NCBI GenBank assembly: GCA_016927935.1
Contig: JAFGLS010000239.1
Coordinates: forward strand, 1 to 64,000
Direction: 5' to 3'
From: Syntrophaceae bacterium
GTDB lineage: Bacteria > Desulfobacterota > Syntrophia > Syntrophales > Smithellaceae
Length of the DNA stretch: 64,000 nt
Shown here: positions 43,559 through 53,870 of the stretch, one piece after another
How positions within the stretch are numbered: the stretch's first letter is position 1
Layout: each line of letters begins with the position of its first letter
Made by a program: the position numbers and the translations under genes
Notes under the pieces: model-generated
Seen by the model: only the letters and a program-made list of their open reading frames with translations
Databases searched by the model: none
What the model was told of the DNA's origin: nothing

Positions 43559-43674
43559 AGAGTGCTTTCCGTTAAGAATCGGCGAAATTGTTCTGAAAAT
43601 AATATGATTTCCCGTATTTGGGAATTATAAACTCAAAACATTTAAAGTCAATATATTTGAATCAGAAATTACCC

Positions 43675-46155
43675 TCAATATCCACTACGCACAAATGTAT
43701 TGATAAGAAGATTTTTTCCGTTTGTCTTAAAAGTTACCGCACCATCTTCATTTGTGCGAAAAATCTTCACACCCGCATTCCTGTATCGTTGGAGAACTGA
43801 CGGGTGAGGGTGCCTGAACATATTTGATTCCCCGGCACTTACAACAGCATAACGGCAGGCAACGGCTTTAATGAATTCATTGCTGCTGGAGTGATTGGAC
43901 CCGTGATGAGGGACCACCAACACGTCACTTTTTAAATCGGCACCGGATTTAATGAGTTTTTTTTCAATGGCGGCTGAAATATCGCCCGGTATAAGAAAGC
44001 TCATTTTCCCGAAAGTTATCTTTAAAACCACGGACGAATTATTCACATCACCATCAGAAAGATTTTTAATTTTTTTAAAGTAATTATTATCCGGCCATAA
44101 TACCTTAACTCTGACACCGTTAATTATTTTTGGGGGTAATTTATTGGAAATTAAAAAAACTTTTATATTATTGAGTTTGATGGTTTCTCTCCATTGAGGA
44201 TAAACATCTGAATCAACGTGTAAAATATTTTTCCATACTTGACTAACTTTAAAATTATTTAAAATGTAAATCAGCCCCAGTAAATGATCGGGATCAGGGT
44301 GACTGAGCACAGCGGTAGAAATTTTACTTATTCTCATTTTGTACAGGAAAGGAGCGACTACACATTTTCCTACATCAAAAGAACAATTCAAGAAACCACC
44401 ACCGTCAATAAGCATGTTTTCCCCTTTGGGAAACTGTACTAAAGTAGAATTCCCCTGTCCCACATCAATAATTGTAATTTGTAAGTCAGATGATAATTTG
44501 TCTTTGAATATAAAGTAAGTTATATCCGCTGCGAAAAACAAAACCACAAAAATCAATAAATATTTTATTGCTGTAAATCGGAATGGAGAAAATTCATCTT
44601 TTATATTTCTTTTTTTCTTTTCATCAATCAATCGAATAACAAGAAAGATTAATAAATAAAAGGCAGCTATTTCGATCATATTAGGTTTAATCAAAGATAT
44701 GGATGAGAAGGGGAGGGCCGCCAATTTGCTTATTATAGTTATTGATACTTGTGTAAAAAAGGTAGCCAGTTGAACAAAAAAACCGGAAATCACCGGGGAG
44801 AAAGAGAAGAGGATAAAAAACATAGATACGGCAAGCGTAAGAGTTCCCAAAAGAGGAACCGCAATAATATTGGCAATGATTGCCACACAAGATACGCGGT
44901 GAAAGTAGTAAATTATTAAAGGAAGGGTTCCTATAGTTGCCGCAATGCATACAATAATAGTCAGGTATGTATATCGGATAATGCTTTGTATCCAAAAAGG
45001 AAGAATAGAAATCTTTTCCGGGAGAGAATTGCTAAAACGAGGAACTATAAAAATTATAGCCAGAACGGACATGAAAGAAAGTTGGAAAGAAATATCAAAG
45101 AGAGCCTCGGGAGAAATAACCAGGATAATCAAACCGGCAAGTGCCAGGGTATTATAAAGATCATTTTGTTTCCCAAAGAGAAGAGCTGACAAAAAGATAA
45201 ATGCCATAAGTGTCGCCCGCATTACAGGAATTCCCATCCCCGCAATTAATGCATAAATAACTATAATTAAAAACGCGGCAGTTACGGCCAGTTTTATTAT
45301 ATTGAATTTGAGCATCAAATATTCGGACGATTTTAAAATAAGAAAAATTAATAAAAAAAATGTCGCCCCTACCATTCCAATATGCAGGCCGGAGATGGAA
45401 AGTATGTGTGAAATTCCTGTTTTATTAAAAATGTCCCGCACATCAGGAGGAATTTCATTCTTATTGCCGAGAGTCATTGCTTCAATTATTTCCTTCTCCG
45501 GCGAAAGAGAGTTTTTTTGAATTAATTGCTTTAAGTAAATTCTAAAGGATTCTAATTTCAATCTTATGATATGAGCGGCATTTTTTCTGAGAAGAATAAT
45601 TTCCGAACTGTCTTTGATATAACCGGAAACGTAAATTCCCTGAAGATTCATGAAGCGCTCATAGTTAAAACATCCGGGATTCTGGAAATTATTTATTTTC
45701 TTTAATGATGAGCGAAAACGAACAAAATCACCGTACTGAAAATCCAGGTTGTTTGGAATTGTCAAACGTATGGTTCCTGATGTTGGAATATATGATGTAT
45801 CTTGCCTAATGCGTATACATTGCAATATTAAAACATTTTTATCCGGATAGGAGATGGATGGTTCGATGACAATGCCTTCTATAGAAATCTTGCCTTGGTC
45901 AATGTAGTTTATTACATTTTGTTCGTTTTTCAGAAAAAAGTTTTGTTTCTGTATATTGAAAAAGCCCAAGAGAAAAATAAAACTGATTAGAAAAATAAAT
46001 CCGGTTGTAATCCATTTCTTCCTAATACTCAGTAAAACGAACAGAACAATTAAAGTGGAGGCAATTAACATTATGCAAGACGAGACTGTGAAATAACTGC
46101 CGACAACGATACCTGCCGTCAATGAAATTAAAATATAGATTAATGGCCTATGCAT
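43675..46155 (-). CDS. comEC: ComEC/Rec2-type DNA uptake channel
   Basis: An 826-residue membrane protein. It has an N-terminal DUF4131 region with membrane helices and an OB-like part (about 1-190), a central Competence domain (about 215-490, with SISGLHIGMVGATFFLL) and a C-terminal metallo-beta-lactamase-like domain (about 550-826: DVGQGNSTLVQFP, LIDGGG, LSHPDPDHLLGL, VPHHGSNHSS). It should carry single-stranded DNA across the inner membrane in transformation. No other com genes are present in the window. Confidence 0.94.
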   Translation of the reverse strand: MHRPLIYILISLTAGIVVGSYFTVSSCIMLIASTLIVLFVLLSIRKKWITTGFIFLISFIFLLGFFNIQKQNFFLKNEQNVINYIDQGKISIEGIVIEPSISYPDKNVLILQCIRIRQDTSYIPTSGTIRLTIPNNLDFQYGDFVRFRSSLKKINNFQNPGCFNYERFMNLQGIYVSGYIKDSSEIILLRKNAAHIIRLKLESFRIYLKQLIQKNSLSPEKEIIEAMTLGNKNEIPPDVRDIFNKTGISHILSISGLHIGMVGATFFLLIFLILKSSEYLMLKFNIIKLAVTAAFLIIVIYALIAGMGIPVMRATLMAFIFLSALLFGKQNDLYNTLALAGLIILVISPEALFDISFQLSFMSVLAIIFIVPRFSNSLPEKISILPFWIQSIIRYTYLTIIVCIAATIGTLPLIIYYFHRVSCVAIIANIIAVPLLGTLTLAVSMFFILFSFSPVISGFFVQLATFFTQVSITIISKLAALPFSSISLIKPNMIEIAAFYLLIFLVIRLIDEKKKRNIKDEFSPFRFTAIKYLLIFVVLFFAADITYFIFKDKLSSDLQITIIDVGQGNSTLVQFPKGENMLIDGGGFLNCSFDVGKCVVAPFLYKMRISKISTAVLSHPDPDHLLGLIYILNNFKVSQVWKNILHVDSDVYPQWRETIKLNNIKVFLISNKLPPKIINGVRVKVLWPDNNYFKKIKNLSDGDVNNSSVVLKITFGKMSFLIPGDISAAIEKKLIKSGADLKSDVLVVPHHGSNHSSSNEFIKAVACRYAVVSAGESNMFRHPHPSVLQRYRNAGVKIFRTNEDGAVTFKTNGKNLLINTFVRSGY

Positions 46156-46255
46156 TTTATTTATTGAGTGTATAACCTAATTTTTTAATTTTATTAGCCA
46201 AAACTTTCAAAATATTATAATATAAAAAAAATAAGCTTTCTTATAAAAAGGAGCA

Positions 46256-47941
46256 ATGATGTCTGCGGTTACTGAAGATATTTTGTCAAAAGAAAAAAAT
46301 ACGCGACGTATCTTTTATCTGACCATATCAAGAATTATCTTAGTAACAATTATTCTGACTATAACTGTTTATATTGATATAAGAAAAGATTTATTTGCAA
46401 TATCAGATATAATTCTCAGCTTTTTTTATATTATAGTTGCCATAATTTATTTGTTTTCAGTCATTTATGCTTTTCTTTATAAATTAAAAGTCAATTACAA
46501 GAAAAACATATATTTGCAGGTAACAGTAGATCTCATTATGGTTACCTTTCTTATATTAATGTTTGGAAACACGCAGATTGATTTTTCTCTTTTTTACACA
46601 CTCATAATAGTTTATTCCACAATCTTTCTTGGTCGCAAGGGAAGTATATTTATCGCTTCGATTGCCAGTATATTATATGGTCTTTTTCTCAATATCGAAG
46701 TTTATAATTTAATGCCATCTTTTCCTATTGTTCACTATGATCGCAATCTCCATACCGCTGATGCCCTTACTAATCTTATAGTGCGTATCACGTCTTTTTA
46801 TTTTGTAGCTTTTTTGGCAAGTTTTATAGTGGAGCAGGAAAAGAAGACGGCATCCTTATTGGAAGAGAAAGAATCGGAATTTAATCAGTTGGATTTGCTT
46901 TTCCGCAGTATTGTTGAGTCGGTTTACACAGGAGTTATGACTGTTAATTTAAATAACATAATAAAGACTTTTAATAAAGCTGCGGAAGAGATTACCGGAT
47001 TTTCACGTTTGAAAATCGAAAACAGAAAGATTGATGAATATTTTCCGGAGTTTCTGCCTTTTTTAAAAGAAGAAGTCATTGAAGAACAAAGTAAAACAAG
47101 AATAGAAATTGTAACGAAAGGAAAAAAAGGCAATAAGATTAATTTAGGATTGTCGATATCGCCTCTGAAAGGAAAAAGCGAAAATCAAATCGGATATATT
47201 TTAATTTTTCAAGACATAACTCAAATCAAGCAAATGGAAAAGGCTCTCGAACAAAGCAGGCACATGGCACTGATTGGGGAAATGGCGTCCGGTTGGATTC
47301 ATGAGGTAAGAAATCCGTTGGCTGCAATAACCGGTTCCGTAGAGCTTTTAAAAAAAGGATTAGCCCTGGAAGGTACTAATAAACGCCTTATGGAAATAAT
47401 TTTGCGCAGTAAAGACCAGATTGAAAATTTTACCCGCGATTTTTTATTACTGGCGCGTCCCGTTACAAAATCAAATGAATTGGTCGATATGAAAAAAGTT
47501 GTTGAAGAGGTCATAGAACAAGTGAAATTTAATGAAGAGTGGACAGATGAAATAAAAATCGAAAAGGCGATTTCAGATAATGTTCAAGTCTATGCGAATA
47601 AAGAACATGTGTGGCAAATTATAAGCAACATTATTTTAAATTCCATTCAGGCTATGGAAAAAGGAGGAGTTTTGTCTGTTGCAACTCAAACTATTAAAAA
47701 AGATGATGGAAACGAATATGCTGAAATAAAAATATCGGATACCGGATGCGGTATAAAGGAAGATGATTTTAATAAGATATTCGATCCATTTTTCACAAAC
47801 AAATCTAAAGGCATAGGATTGGGGTTGTCTATTGTTAACCATATTATTGATGGATATAAGGGAAAAATTAAAATAGAAAGCACGGTAAATAGGGGAACAA
47901 CTTGCCGGGTATGGTTCCCTGTAAAAAAAGAAGCAATGTAA
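46256..47941 (+). CDS. Membrane PAS sensor histidine kinase (NtrB-like)
   Basis: A 561-residue protein with six membrane helices in the first 190 residues, a coiled-coil linker, one PAS domain (about 215-320), HisKA with the phospho-acceptor in EMASGWIHEVRNPLAAITGS, and a HATPase domain with N box (ISNIILNSIQAM), DTGCGI and GIGLGLSIV. GGAG lies 3 nt before ATG 46256. It is followed 28 bp later by an NtrC-type regulator, so the pair is a two-component system (compare PilS-PilR, ZraSR). Confidence 0.93.
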   Translation: MMSAVTEDILSKEKNTRRIFYLTISRIILVTIILTITVYIDIRKDLFAISDIILSFFYIIVAIIYLFSVIYAFLYKLKVNYKKNIYLQVTVDLIMVTFLILMFGNTQIDFSLFYTLIIVYSTIFLGRKGSIFIASIASILYGLFLNIEVYNLMPSFPIVHYDRNLHTADALTNLIVRITSFYFVAFLASFIVEQEKKTASLLEEKESEFNQLDLLFRSIVESVYTGVMTVNLNNIIKTFNKAAEEITGFSRLKIENRKIDEYFPEFLPFLKEEVIEEQSKTRIEIVTKGKKGNKINLGLSISPLKGKSENQIGYILIFQDITQIKQMEKALEQSRHMALIGEMASGWIHEVRNPLAAITGSVELLKKGLALEGTNKRLMEIILRSKDQIENFTRDFLLLARPVTKSNELVDMKKVVEEVIEQVKFNEEWTDEIKIEKAISDNVQVYANKEHVWQIISNIILNSIQAMEKGGVLSVATQTIKKDDGNEYAEIKISDTGCGIKEDDFNKIFDPFFTNKSKGIGLGLSIVNHIIDGYKGKIKIESTVNRGTTCRVWFPVKKEAM

Positions 47942-47969
47942 GAATTATTGTCATTAATGGGGGAATAAT

Positions 47970-49334
47970 ATGGCGAAAATTTTAGTCGTTGATGATGATC
48001 CGGGGGTAAGGGAACTGACGGAAATAATGCTTCAACAGGAAGGCCATAAGGTAAGCAGCGCATCAGAGCCTATTAAAGCGATTGACTTATGCTGCAAGAC
48101 AGATTTCGATTTGATTATCACAGACTTAAAAATGCCTAAAATGGATGGGATTGAATTTCTCAAAAAAATTAAAGACCAAAGACCGGAAGCAACAGTCATT
48201 CTTATAACGGCTTTTGCTTCTCCGGAAACAGCTTTAAGCGCCATGAAAGAAGATGCTTATGATTATGTGGAAAAAGGAAAGGATTGGCAGGATGAACTTA
48301 AAAAAATTGTGCGTTCAGCCCTCCAGAAAAAGGGGTTAGATGCAAATATTAATCCTGAAGAAGAAAATGGAGAAGTTTCGCCTTCGGTAAATGAATTTTG
48401 TGGAATGCTCAGCATAAACAGGGAAATGTTTAAGATATTCGAGACGATAAAAAAAGTTGCCGATACTTCGACAAATATTCTGATCTTGGGAGAAAGCGGA
48501 ACAGGCAAAGAACTTGTGGCCAGAGCTATTCATGAAAATTCTTCACGTTCAAAGATGCCTTTCGTAGCCATCAACAGCGGTGGAATACCGGAGAATCTTC
48601 TGGAAAGCGAACTTTTCGGATATATGAAGGGTTCCTTTACCGGAGCTTACGCTGACAGACAAGGATTTTTTGAGATGGCGAAAGGAGGAACAATATTTTT
48701 TGATGAAATAGGCGAATTGTCACCGTCTTTACAGGTCAAGCTCTTGAGGGTTGTGCAGGAAAAAACATTCCGGCGCATAGGTGGGGCGGAAGATATTAAG
48801 GTTGATGTACGAATAATTTCAGCGACAAATAAGAATTTGCAGGAAAGAGTGAAAAATGGAGAATTTCGTGAAGACCTTTATTACCGTTTGAATGTCATAC
48901 CTATTTATATACCTCCATTGAGGGAGAGAAGAGAGGATATTCCTCTGCTTATAAACATTTTTATAGAAAAGTACTCGCAATTGCTGGATAAGGAAATAAG
49001 AAATATTTCTTCTTACGCGATGGAATTATTGATGAATTATGATTTTCCGGGAAACATTCGCGAATTGCAAAATATTATTGAACGCGGTGTTGCCATGGAA
49101 AGTTCCAATATAATCCTTCCGGAGAGCTTGACAATCGGTATTCCCAAATTTGATATTGATATTTCTGACAGCGGAATAGATCTGAATGCTGAACTGGACA
49201 AAATCGAAAAATTGCTGATCGAAAAAGCTTTGCAGAAAACAAAAGGCTCAAAAAAGAAAGCGGCGGAGTTATTGAAGATTACTTTTGATTCATTACGACA
49301 CAGGATCGAAAAACTTGATATTGATAAGAATTAA
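47970..49334 (+). CDS. NtrC-family sigma-54 response regulator
   Basis: A 454-residue regulator: receiver domain (about 1-120, acidic DDD near 7-9 and phospho-acceptor D in DLIITDLKMPKMDG), sigma-54 AAA+ domain (about 145-380; Walker A GESGTGKE, GSFTGA in place of GAFTGA, Walker B GTIFFDEIGEL, arginine finger region FREDLYYRLNVIPI) and a Fis-type HTH (about 410-454). It acts with the kinase just upstream. PilR is a possible equivalent, but no pilin gene is in the window. Confidence 0.94.
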   Translation: MAKILVVDDDPGVRELTEIMLQQEGHKVSSASEPIKAIDLCCKTDFDLIITDLKMPKMDGIEFLKKIKDQRPEATVILITAFASPETALSAMKEDAYDYVEKGKDWQDELKKIVRSALQKKGLDANINPEEENGEVSPSVNEFCGMLSINREMFKIFETIKKVADTSTNILILGESGTGKELVARAIHENSSRSKMPFVAINSGGIPENLLESELFGYMKGSFTGAYADRQGFFEMAKGGTIFFDEIGELSPSLQVKLLRVVQEKTFRRIGGAEDIKVDVRIISATNKNLQERVKNGEFREDLYYRLNVIPIYIPPLRERREDIPLLINIFIEKYSQLLDKEIRNISSYAMELLMNYDFPGNIRELQNIIERGVAMESSNIILPESLTIGIPKFDIDISDSGIDLNAELDKIEKLLIEKALQKTKGSKKKAAELLKITFDSLRHRIEKLDIDKN

Positions 49335-49721
49335 TTAGACCCGGATTTCAGAAGTGCATAACCTAAATATCCTAAAGGGCACTATAGGGGCACTGAAGTT
49401 TTATAGCCAAATTATTTAGGCTGTTGGAAATTATCCCGCACAGCGGTATAATATATTCATAAGTTTCTTTTTACTTGACTTTTTGATGATATTTACTCTA
49501 TATGCATCTGACAAAAGGTAACAGGAAAATGCTGGAAAATATTTCTTTAAAAAGGGCAGTATTCTTTTATTTTTTTAGTTTTATTAATAGGGTCTGCCAA
49601 AGAGATTCATGACCATTAACAGGGGAAATGAACCGTGGGCAGATAAAATCCCACGGTTTTTTTTTGCCACTGAGATGGCATTTTAAAATTAAAAATAAAT
49701 AAAAAGGGGAGGAAAATTCAA
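49335..49721. other. 387-bp gap: degenerate repeat and livK leader
   Basis: The first part (49337-49435) is a diverged family B repeat (TTTCAGAAGTGC, GCACTGAAGTTTTATAGCC, TTATCCCGC). A TTGACT...TATATG pair (about 49475-49504) could be a promoter for livK. No gene is visible. The hairpin at 49631-49663 is listed separately. No sigma-54 site with GG and GC at the right spacing was seen. Confidence 0.6.
49631..49663 (+). terminator. Strong hairpin with T9 in the livK leader (terminator or attenuator)
   Basis: AACCGTGGG (49631-49639) pairs with CCCACGGTT (49650-49658) around a 10-nt loop, followed by T-rich sequence. It stands about 60 bp before livK and 300 bp after the regulator gene, so it may end that transcript or act as an attenuator for livK. 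Confidence 0.75.
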
Positions 49722-50930
49722 ATGAAAAGTAAAATTTTGATTTTAATTTTGTCAGTTGTTTTTTTGATGGGGGGAACGGGCAGTTTACAAGCCAAAACTA
49801 TCAAGGTTGGAGCTGCTATTAATCTTACAGGCCCTGCGTCAACATGGGGGCAGTTTCATGAAAAAGGTCAACGTGATTATTTCCGTTATGTGAATGAAGT
49901 AAAGGGTGGTGTTTATGGCAACAAGATTAAAATGATTACTGTTGATACAGCCTACAAAGTGCCCGAAGCAATTGCCGCTGTGAAAAAATTTGTTTTACAG
50001 GATAATGTTGATATTATCGCAACGTGGAGTGCGGGTGAAGGTTTAGCTGCCAAACCAATAATTCAGGAATATAAAGTGCCGACTATCAATTATTCAACCA
50101 GTTGGGAAATTTTGGAGAAGCCGGTCGATTATATATATCTTCCTTTCGGAAGTTACAAAATGGATTGTCACGCCATATTGGAATATATTAAAGCTATTCA
50201 TAAAGGCAAGGAAGCCCCCAAAGTTGGTCTTTTAACATACAACAACGCTTATGGTCGTTCTATTCATGCTCCGAGCAAAGAATACGCTAAGCAACTTGGC
50301 ATAAATCTGGTGGCAGTAGAAGAATTTCCAGCTAAAACAGTTGATCTAAACACGGAACTTCTTCGTCTGCAAAAAGCCGGCGCCGAATATGTATTTATGC
50401 AGATGCTGCCTTCTGCTATAATTACCGCTTTTAAAAGCGCTGATCGTATAAATTACACCCCGGTTTTTCTGGGAACATGGACATCAACTGATCCTGATTT
50501 TTTCAAAATGGGCAAAGGCTTGATTCGCGACCGCCTGATTATGCAATTTCCAGGCGGATTGCCTTCAGATAAAGATTCCAGTGGCATCAAAGTGATGCAG
50601 GAATTGTGGAAAAGATACAAGACAGTCAATTCTTTTGATGCTTCTTACTGGGAAGGTGTTGTTGTCGGCATGATTATGGAACGCGCCTTCAAGCGTGCCT
50701 ATGAAATGAGTAAGAATAAAAATATTAATCCGCAAACTGTAAATGCCGCGCTGGAATCATTCAAAAATGAAGATTTCGGCGGTTTGGTGCCTTCAATAAC
50801 ATATACTAAAGACGATCATGGAGCGTCTTTCACCGCGCGAATGGTTAAGGTTAAAGAAGATGGGACTTATATTCCACTAACGAATTTCTATATTCCAGGT
50901 AAAGACAAAATAAAATTATTGAATATGTAG
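49722..50930 (+). CDS. livK: ABC transporter periplasmic substrate-binding protein (LivK type)
   Basis: A 402-residue periplasmic type I binding protein. A clear signal peptide with an LQAKT cleavage region (about residues 1-25) is followed by KVGAAINLTGPASTWGQ, typical for branched-chain amino-acid or aromatic/short-chain acid binders. GGGGAGG precedes the ATG. It is the first gene of a liv locus whose other members are livG, livH, livM and livF. Because an acyl-CoA synthetase sits inside the locus, the ligand may be a carboxylic acid rather than leucine; this is inferred. Confidence 0.9.
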   Translation: MKSKILILILSVVFLMGGTGSLQAKTIKVGAAINLTGPASTWGQFHEKGQRDYFRYVNEVKGGVYGNKIKMITVDTAYKVPEAIAAVKKFVLQDNVDIIATWSAGEGLAAKPIIQEYKVPTINYSTSWEILEKPVDYIYLPFGSYKMDCHAILEYIKAIHKGKEAPKVGLLTYNNAYGRSIHAPSKEYAKQLGINLVAVEEFPAKTVDLNTELLRLQKAGAEYVFMQMLPSAIITAFKSADRINYTPVFLGTWTSTDPDFFKMGKGLIRDRLIMQFPGGLPSDKDSSGIKVMQELWKRYKTVNSFDASYWEGVVVGMIMERAFKRAYEMSKNKNINPQTVNAALESFKNEDFGGLVPSITYTKDDHGASFTARMVKVKEDGTYIPLTNFYIPGKDKIKLLNM

Positions 50931-50940
50931 AGGCATGTAA

Positions 50941-51062
50941 ACCCCGTTAGAAAGTGTTCAACCTTCCAACGGGTAGGCGAACAAGGGGTATTACTCTTCC
51001 GTGTTCTCTGAAAAAGGAAGACTCATTATAACGCTGCTTACAGCGGGGCTTTCTAACGGGGT
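50941..51062. repeat. Inverted repeat between livK and livG
   Basis: ACCCCGTTAGAAAG (50941-50954) and its exact complement (51049-51062) frame 94 bp that hold more complementary stretches (GTTCAACCTTCC, GGAAG). Folded RNA would place a long stem between the binding-protein gene and the ATPase gene. Confidence 0.8.
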
Positions 51063-51090
51063 AAAGTCAAGATATTATGAAGAGGTTTTG

Positions 51091-51918
51091 ATGAAGGCTT
51101 TTCGCAGCCGGCCCTCCATCATGATTAACCGGCGGGATGAAGATAAAAAAGCTGAGCTGGAAATTTGTAATTTAAGATTAAGTTTTGGCGGAGTTGTTGC
51201 CGTAAAGGATGTTGACCTCGAGGTTCATACCGGCGAGTTGATGGCCATTATCGGCCCGAACGGAGCGGGCAAAACGAGTCTTCTTAATTGTATAACAGGT
51301 TTTTACAGGGCTCAGCAGGGTAAAATAACATTCAACGGAAAAGACATAACAAATTTGCCTACCCATGAACTGGTCGGTGTGGGTATCGGAAGAACATTTC
51401 AGAACATAGAGTTGTTCCCGGGCATGACTGTTCTGGCTAATATGACACTGGCCAGGCACATCCATTGCCAATACAGTTTTATCAAGTCCTTCTTTTTTTC
51501 CGGTTCCGTCAGGGAAGAAGAAATTCGTCACCGACAGATTCTTGAAGAAATAATAGATTTTCTGGAAATGCAGTCCATCAGAAAAAAGACCGTTGGCTCG
51601 CTGCCGTACGGGATGATGAAAAGAGTGGAATTTGGCCGGGCCCTGGCTCTGGAGCCCAGGCTGATGATTCTGGACGAGCCCTTTGCCGGAATGAATATGG
51701 AAGAAAAGGAGGATATGGTTCGCTTTCTGCTGGAACTTAATCAAAGATGGGGGCTCACGATAATTCTGGTCGAGCATGATATGTCCGTTGTTATGAGTAT
51801 TTCCCAGAGAATAATGGTTTTGAATTTCGGAGAAAAAATAACAGAGGGTGCTGCTGAAGAGATTAGCGTTAATCCTGAAGTAATCAAGGCTTATTTGGGA
51901 GAAGCTGAAGCATTATAA
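51091..51918 (+). CDS. livG: ABC transporter ATPase (LivG type)
   Basis: A 275-residue ATPase. Walker A GPNGAGKTS, Q-loop GRTFQNIELFPGMTV, signature SLPYGMMKRVE, Walker B LMILDEPFAGM and a switch histidine in LVEHDMSVV. I take ATG 51091, which has AGAGG 5 nt ahead; the frame is open to a GTG at 51001, but that sequence is the inverted-repeat element. With livF it powers the liv importer. Confidence 0.93.
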   Translation: MKAFRSRPSIMINRRDEDKKAELEICNLRLSFGGVVAVKDVDLEVHTGELMAIIGPNGAGKTSLLNCITGFYRAQQGKITFNGKDITNLPTHELVGVGIGRTFQNIELFPGMTVLANMTLARHIHCQYSFIKSFFFSGSVREEEIRHRQILEEIIDFLEMQSIRKKTVGSLPYGMMKRVEFGRALALEPRLMILDEPFAGMNMEEKEDMVRFLLELNQRWGLTIILVEHDMSVVMSISQRIMVLNFGEKITEGAAEEISVNPEVIKAYLGEAEAL

Positions 51919-51933
51919 ATAAGGCGTTACATT

Positions 51934-53847
51934 TTGTATAAAGAAAATAGAAATAATATAACACTGCCTCAGTTGTTAATCGAAAATGCCGCTCTGTACG
52001 GTAATAGAAAAACGGCTATACGAGAAAAGGCATACGGCATATGGCAGAAATATAGTTGGGATGATTACTGCCGTTATGTGCGGAAAACGGCGGCAGGTTT
52101 TGCCTCGCTGAATCTTAAGCGTGGCGATAATGTCTGTATGATTGTTCATAATCATCCGGAGTGGCTTTTTGCGGAACTGGCAGCGCATGCCCTAGGCGCG
52201 ACAACTCTTAATTTGTTTACCTCCTCTATTGCCGATGAACTGGCTTTTTCCATTAAACGTATTAATTCTCCCGTGGTTGTCGTTCAGGATCAAGAACAGG
52301 TTGATAAACTTCTGGAGGCTAGAGAAAAGCTGTCCCAGACAAAAAAAGTTGTCTATATTGACCCGACAGGTATGACTTCATACGGTAACGAGCCATGGCT
52401 GATCAGTTATGCCGAACTGCTTGAGATAGGCGAAAAATTTTTAAAAGAACATCCCGATTATATAGATGAAGAAATAAATAAAGGCCGTCCTGAAGATACC
52501 GCTGTCATGATTCAGACATCAGGAACAACCGGCGTTCCAAAACTGGCCATGTTATCGCACCGTAATCTTATTAATATGGCGGTACAATGGCTGGAGGAAA
52601 CAAAAATAGAACCGGAAGAAAACTGGCTGTCCATGTCCCCTCCGGCGTGGATTGTTGATCAGATGTGGGGAATGGGAGTTGCTTTGAAAAGCGCTATGGT
52701 GATGAATTTTCCGGAAACAGCAGAAACTGTTCTGGAGGACTTCCGGGACATAGGTCCTTCAATGATTATTACCGCTTCACGTTTTTGGGAGGATATGGCC
52801 TCCCGCATACGCGTAAAAATATCCGATGCCGGCTGGGTGAAAAAGAAACTTTTTTATCTGGGTGAGAAAATCGGCAAATCCGTTGTAGAAAAGCAATCGA
52901 ATAAACAGCCCATTCCGTTATTCCAGAGGGCTTTATATAAAACAATGTCCGTGTCCGTTTACAAGCCGCTTTTGGACCGAATAGGATGTGCTCATTTTCG
53001 CAGTGCCTTTACCGGAGGGCATCCTATCAGCCCCGATGTAATCCTTTTTTTCCGGGCTATCGGCCTTAATCTGAAGCAATGTTATGGACTGACTGAGGCA
53101 TGCGGTATATTTCAAATACAACCGGATGACAAGGTCAAACTGGAAACTGTCGGCAAACCTCTGCCGCTCACTGAAGTGACCATAGCTGAGGATCAGGAAG
53201 TGCTGGTTAAATCCGAGTCTAATTTTTACGGATACTATGACGATTATCAGTCAACTCAGAACGCATTTGAAAAAGGATGGCTGAAAACAGGCGATGCGGG
53301 GTACATTGACAGCGACGGGCATTTGCTCATAATCGGTCGTAAGGAAGATATTATCCGCAATAAAAGCGGCGAGGCTTTTTCACCCGACTTTATTGAAACA
53401 CGTCTTAAATTTAGCCCGTATATTAAGGAAGCGGTTACTTTCGGCGAAGCTCGCCCTTACATTACCGCTATGATTAATATTGATATGGGTAATGTCGGCA
53501 ACTGGGCTGAGGAAAGAATGATTCCATACACGACTTACATGGATTTGTCCCAACAATCGGCGGTGGAGGAATTGATTTTAAAGGAAATTATCAGGGTCAA
53601 CGAACAGCTTCCCGAAGTAATGAAAATTAAGAAATTTGTTCTTCTTTATAAACTTCTTGACGCGGATGATGAAGAACTGACACGCACGGGCAAGGTACGC
53701 CGCCGATTTGTTTACGGCTTATATATAAAGATTATTGAAGGGATGTACAGCGACCAGAAGAATATTGAGGTTACCGGTAAAGTCAAGTACCGCGACGGAA
53801 GGGTAGGCGAAATAGAAACAACTATCAATATTATCAATGTGAGCTAA
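51934..53847 (+). CDS. AMP-forming acyl-CoA synthetase
   Basis: A 637-residue ANL-superfamily enzyme, close to long-chain fatty acid-CoA ligases. The P-loop TSGTTGVPKLAMLSHRN is at about 190-206, the adenylation motif YGLTEACG at about 385, and GWLKTGDAGYIDSDGHLLIIGR in the C-terminal region, with the catalytic lysine region TRTGKVRRRF near 590. It starts at TTG 51934 with AAGG upstream. Its place between livG and livH links activation of an imported acid to transport, a design known from other anaerobic acid degraders. Confidence 0.92.
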   Translation: MYKENRNNITLPQLLIENAALYGNRKTAIREKAYGIWQKYSWDDYCRYVRKTAAGFASLNLKRGDNVCMIVHNHPEWLFAELAAHALGATTLNLFTSSIADELAFSIKRINSPVVVVQDQEQVDKLLEAREKLSQTKKVVYIDPTGMTSYGNEPWLISYAELLEIGEKFLKEHPDYIDEEINKGRPEDTAVMIQTSGTTGVPKLAMLSHRNLINMAVQWLEETKIEPEENWLSMSPPAWIVDQMWGMGVALKSAMVMNFPETAETVLEDFRDIGPSMIITASRFWEDMASRIRVKISDAGWVKKKLFYLGEKIGKSVVEKQSNKQPIPLFQRALYKTMSVSVYKPLLDRIGCAHFRSAFTGGHPISPDVILFFRAIGLNLKQCYGLTEACGIFQIQPDDKVKLETVGKPLPLTEVTIAEDQEVLVKSESNFYGYYDDYQSTQNAFEKGWLKTGDAGYIDSDGHLLIIGRKEDIIRNKSGEAFSPDFIETRLKFSPYIKEAVTFGEARPYITAMINIDMGNVGNWAEERMIPYTTYMDLSQQSAVEELILKEIIRVNEQLPEVMKIKKFVLLYKLLDADDEELTRTGKVRRRFVYGLYIKIIEGMYSDQKNIEVTGKVKYRDGRVGEIETTINIINVS

Positions 53848-53870
53848 TAATGGTCTCATAAATTGCATTG

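Noticed and set aside
49335..49721. Sigma-54 promoter upstream of livK
   Set aside because: The nearby NtrC-type regulator made this attractive, but no GG-N10-GC pattern with the right flanks was found.
51001..51090. Extended N-terminus of the LivG-type ATPase
   Set aside because: These codons lie in the inverted-repeat element; a good Shine-Dalgarno site and ATG are at 51091.
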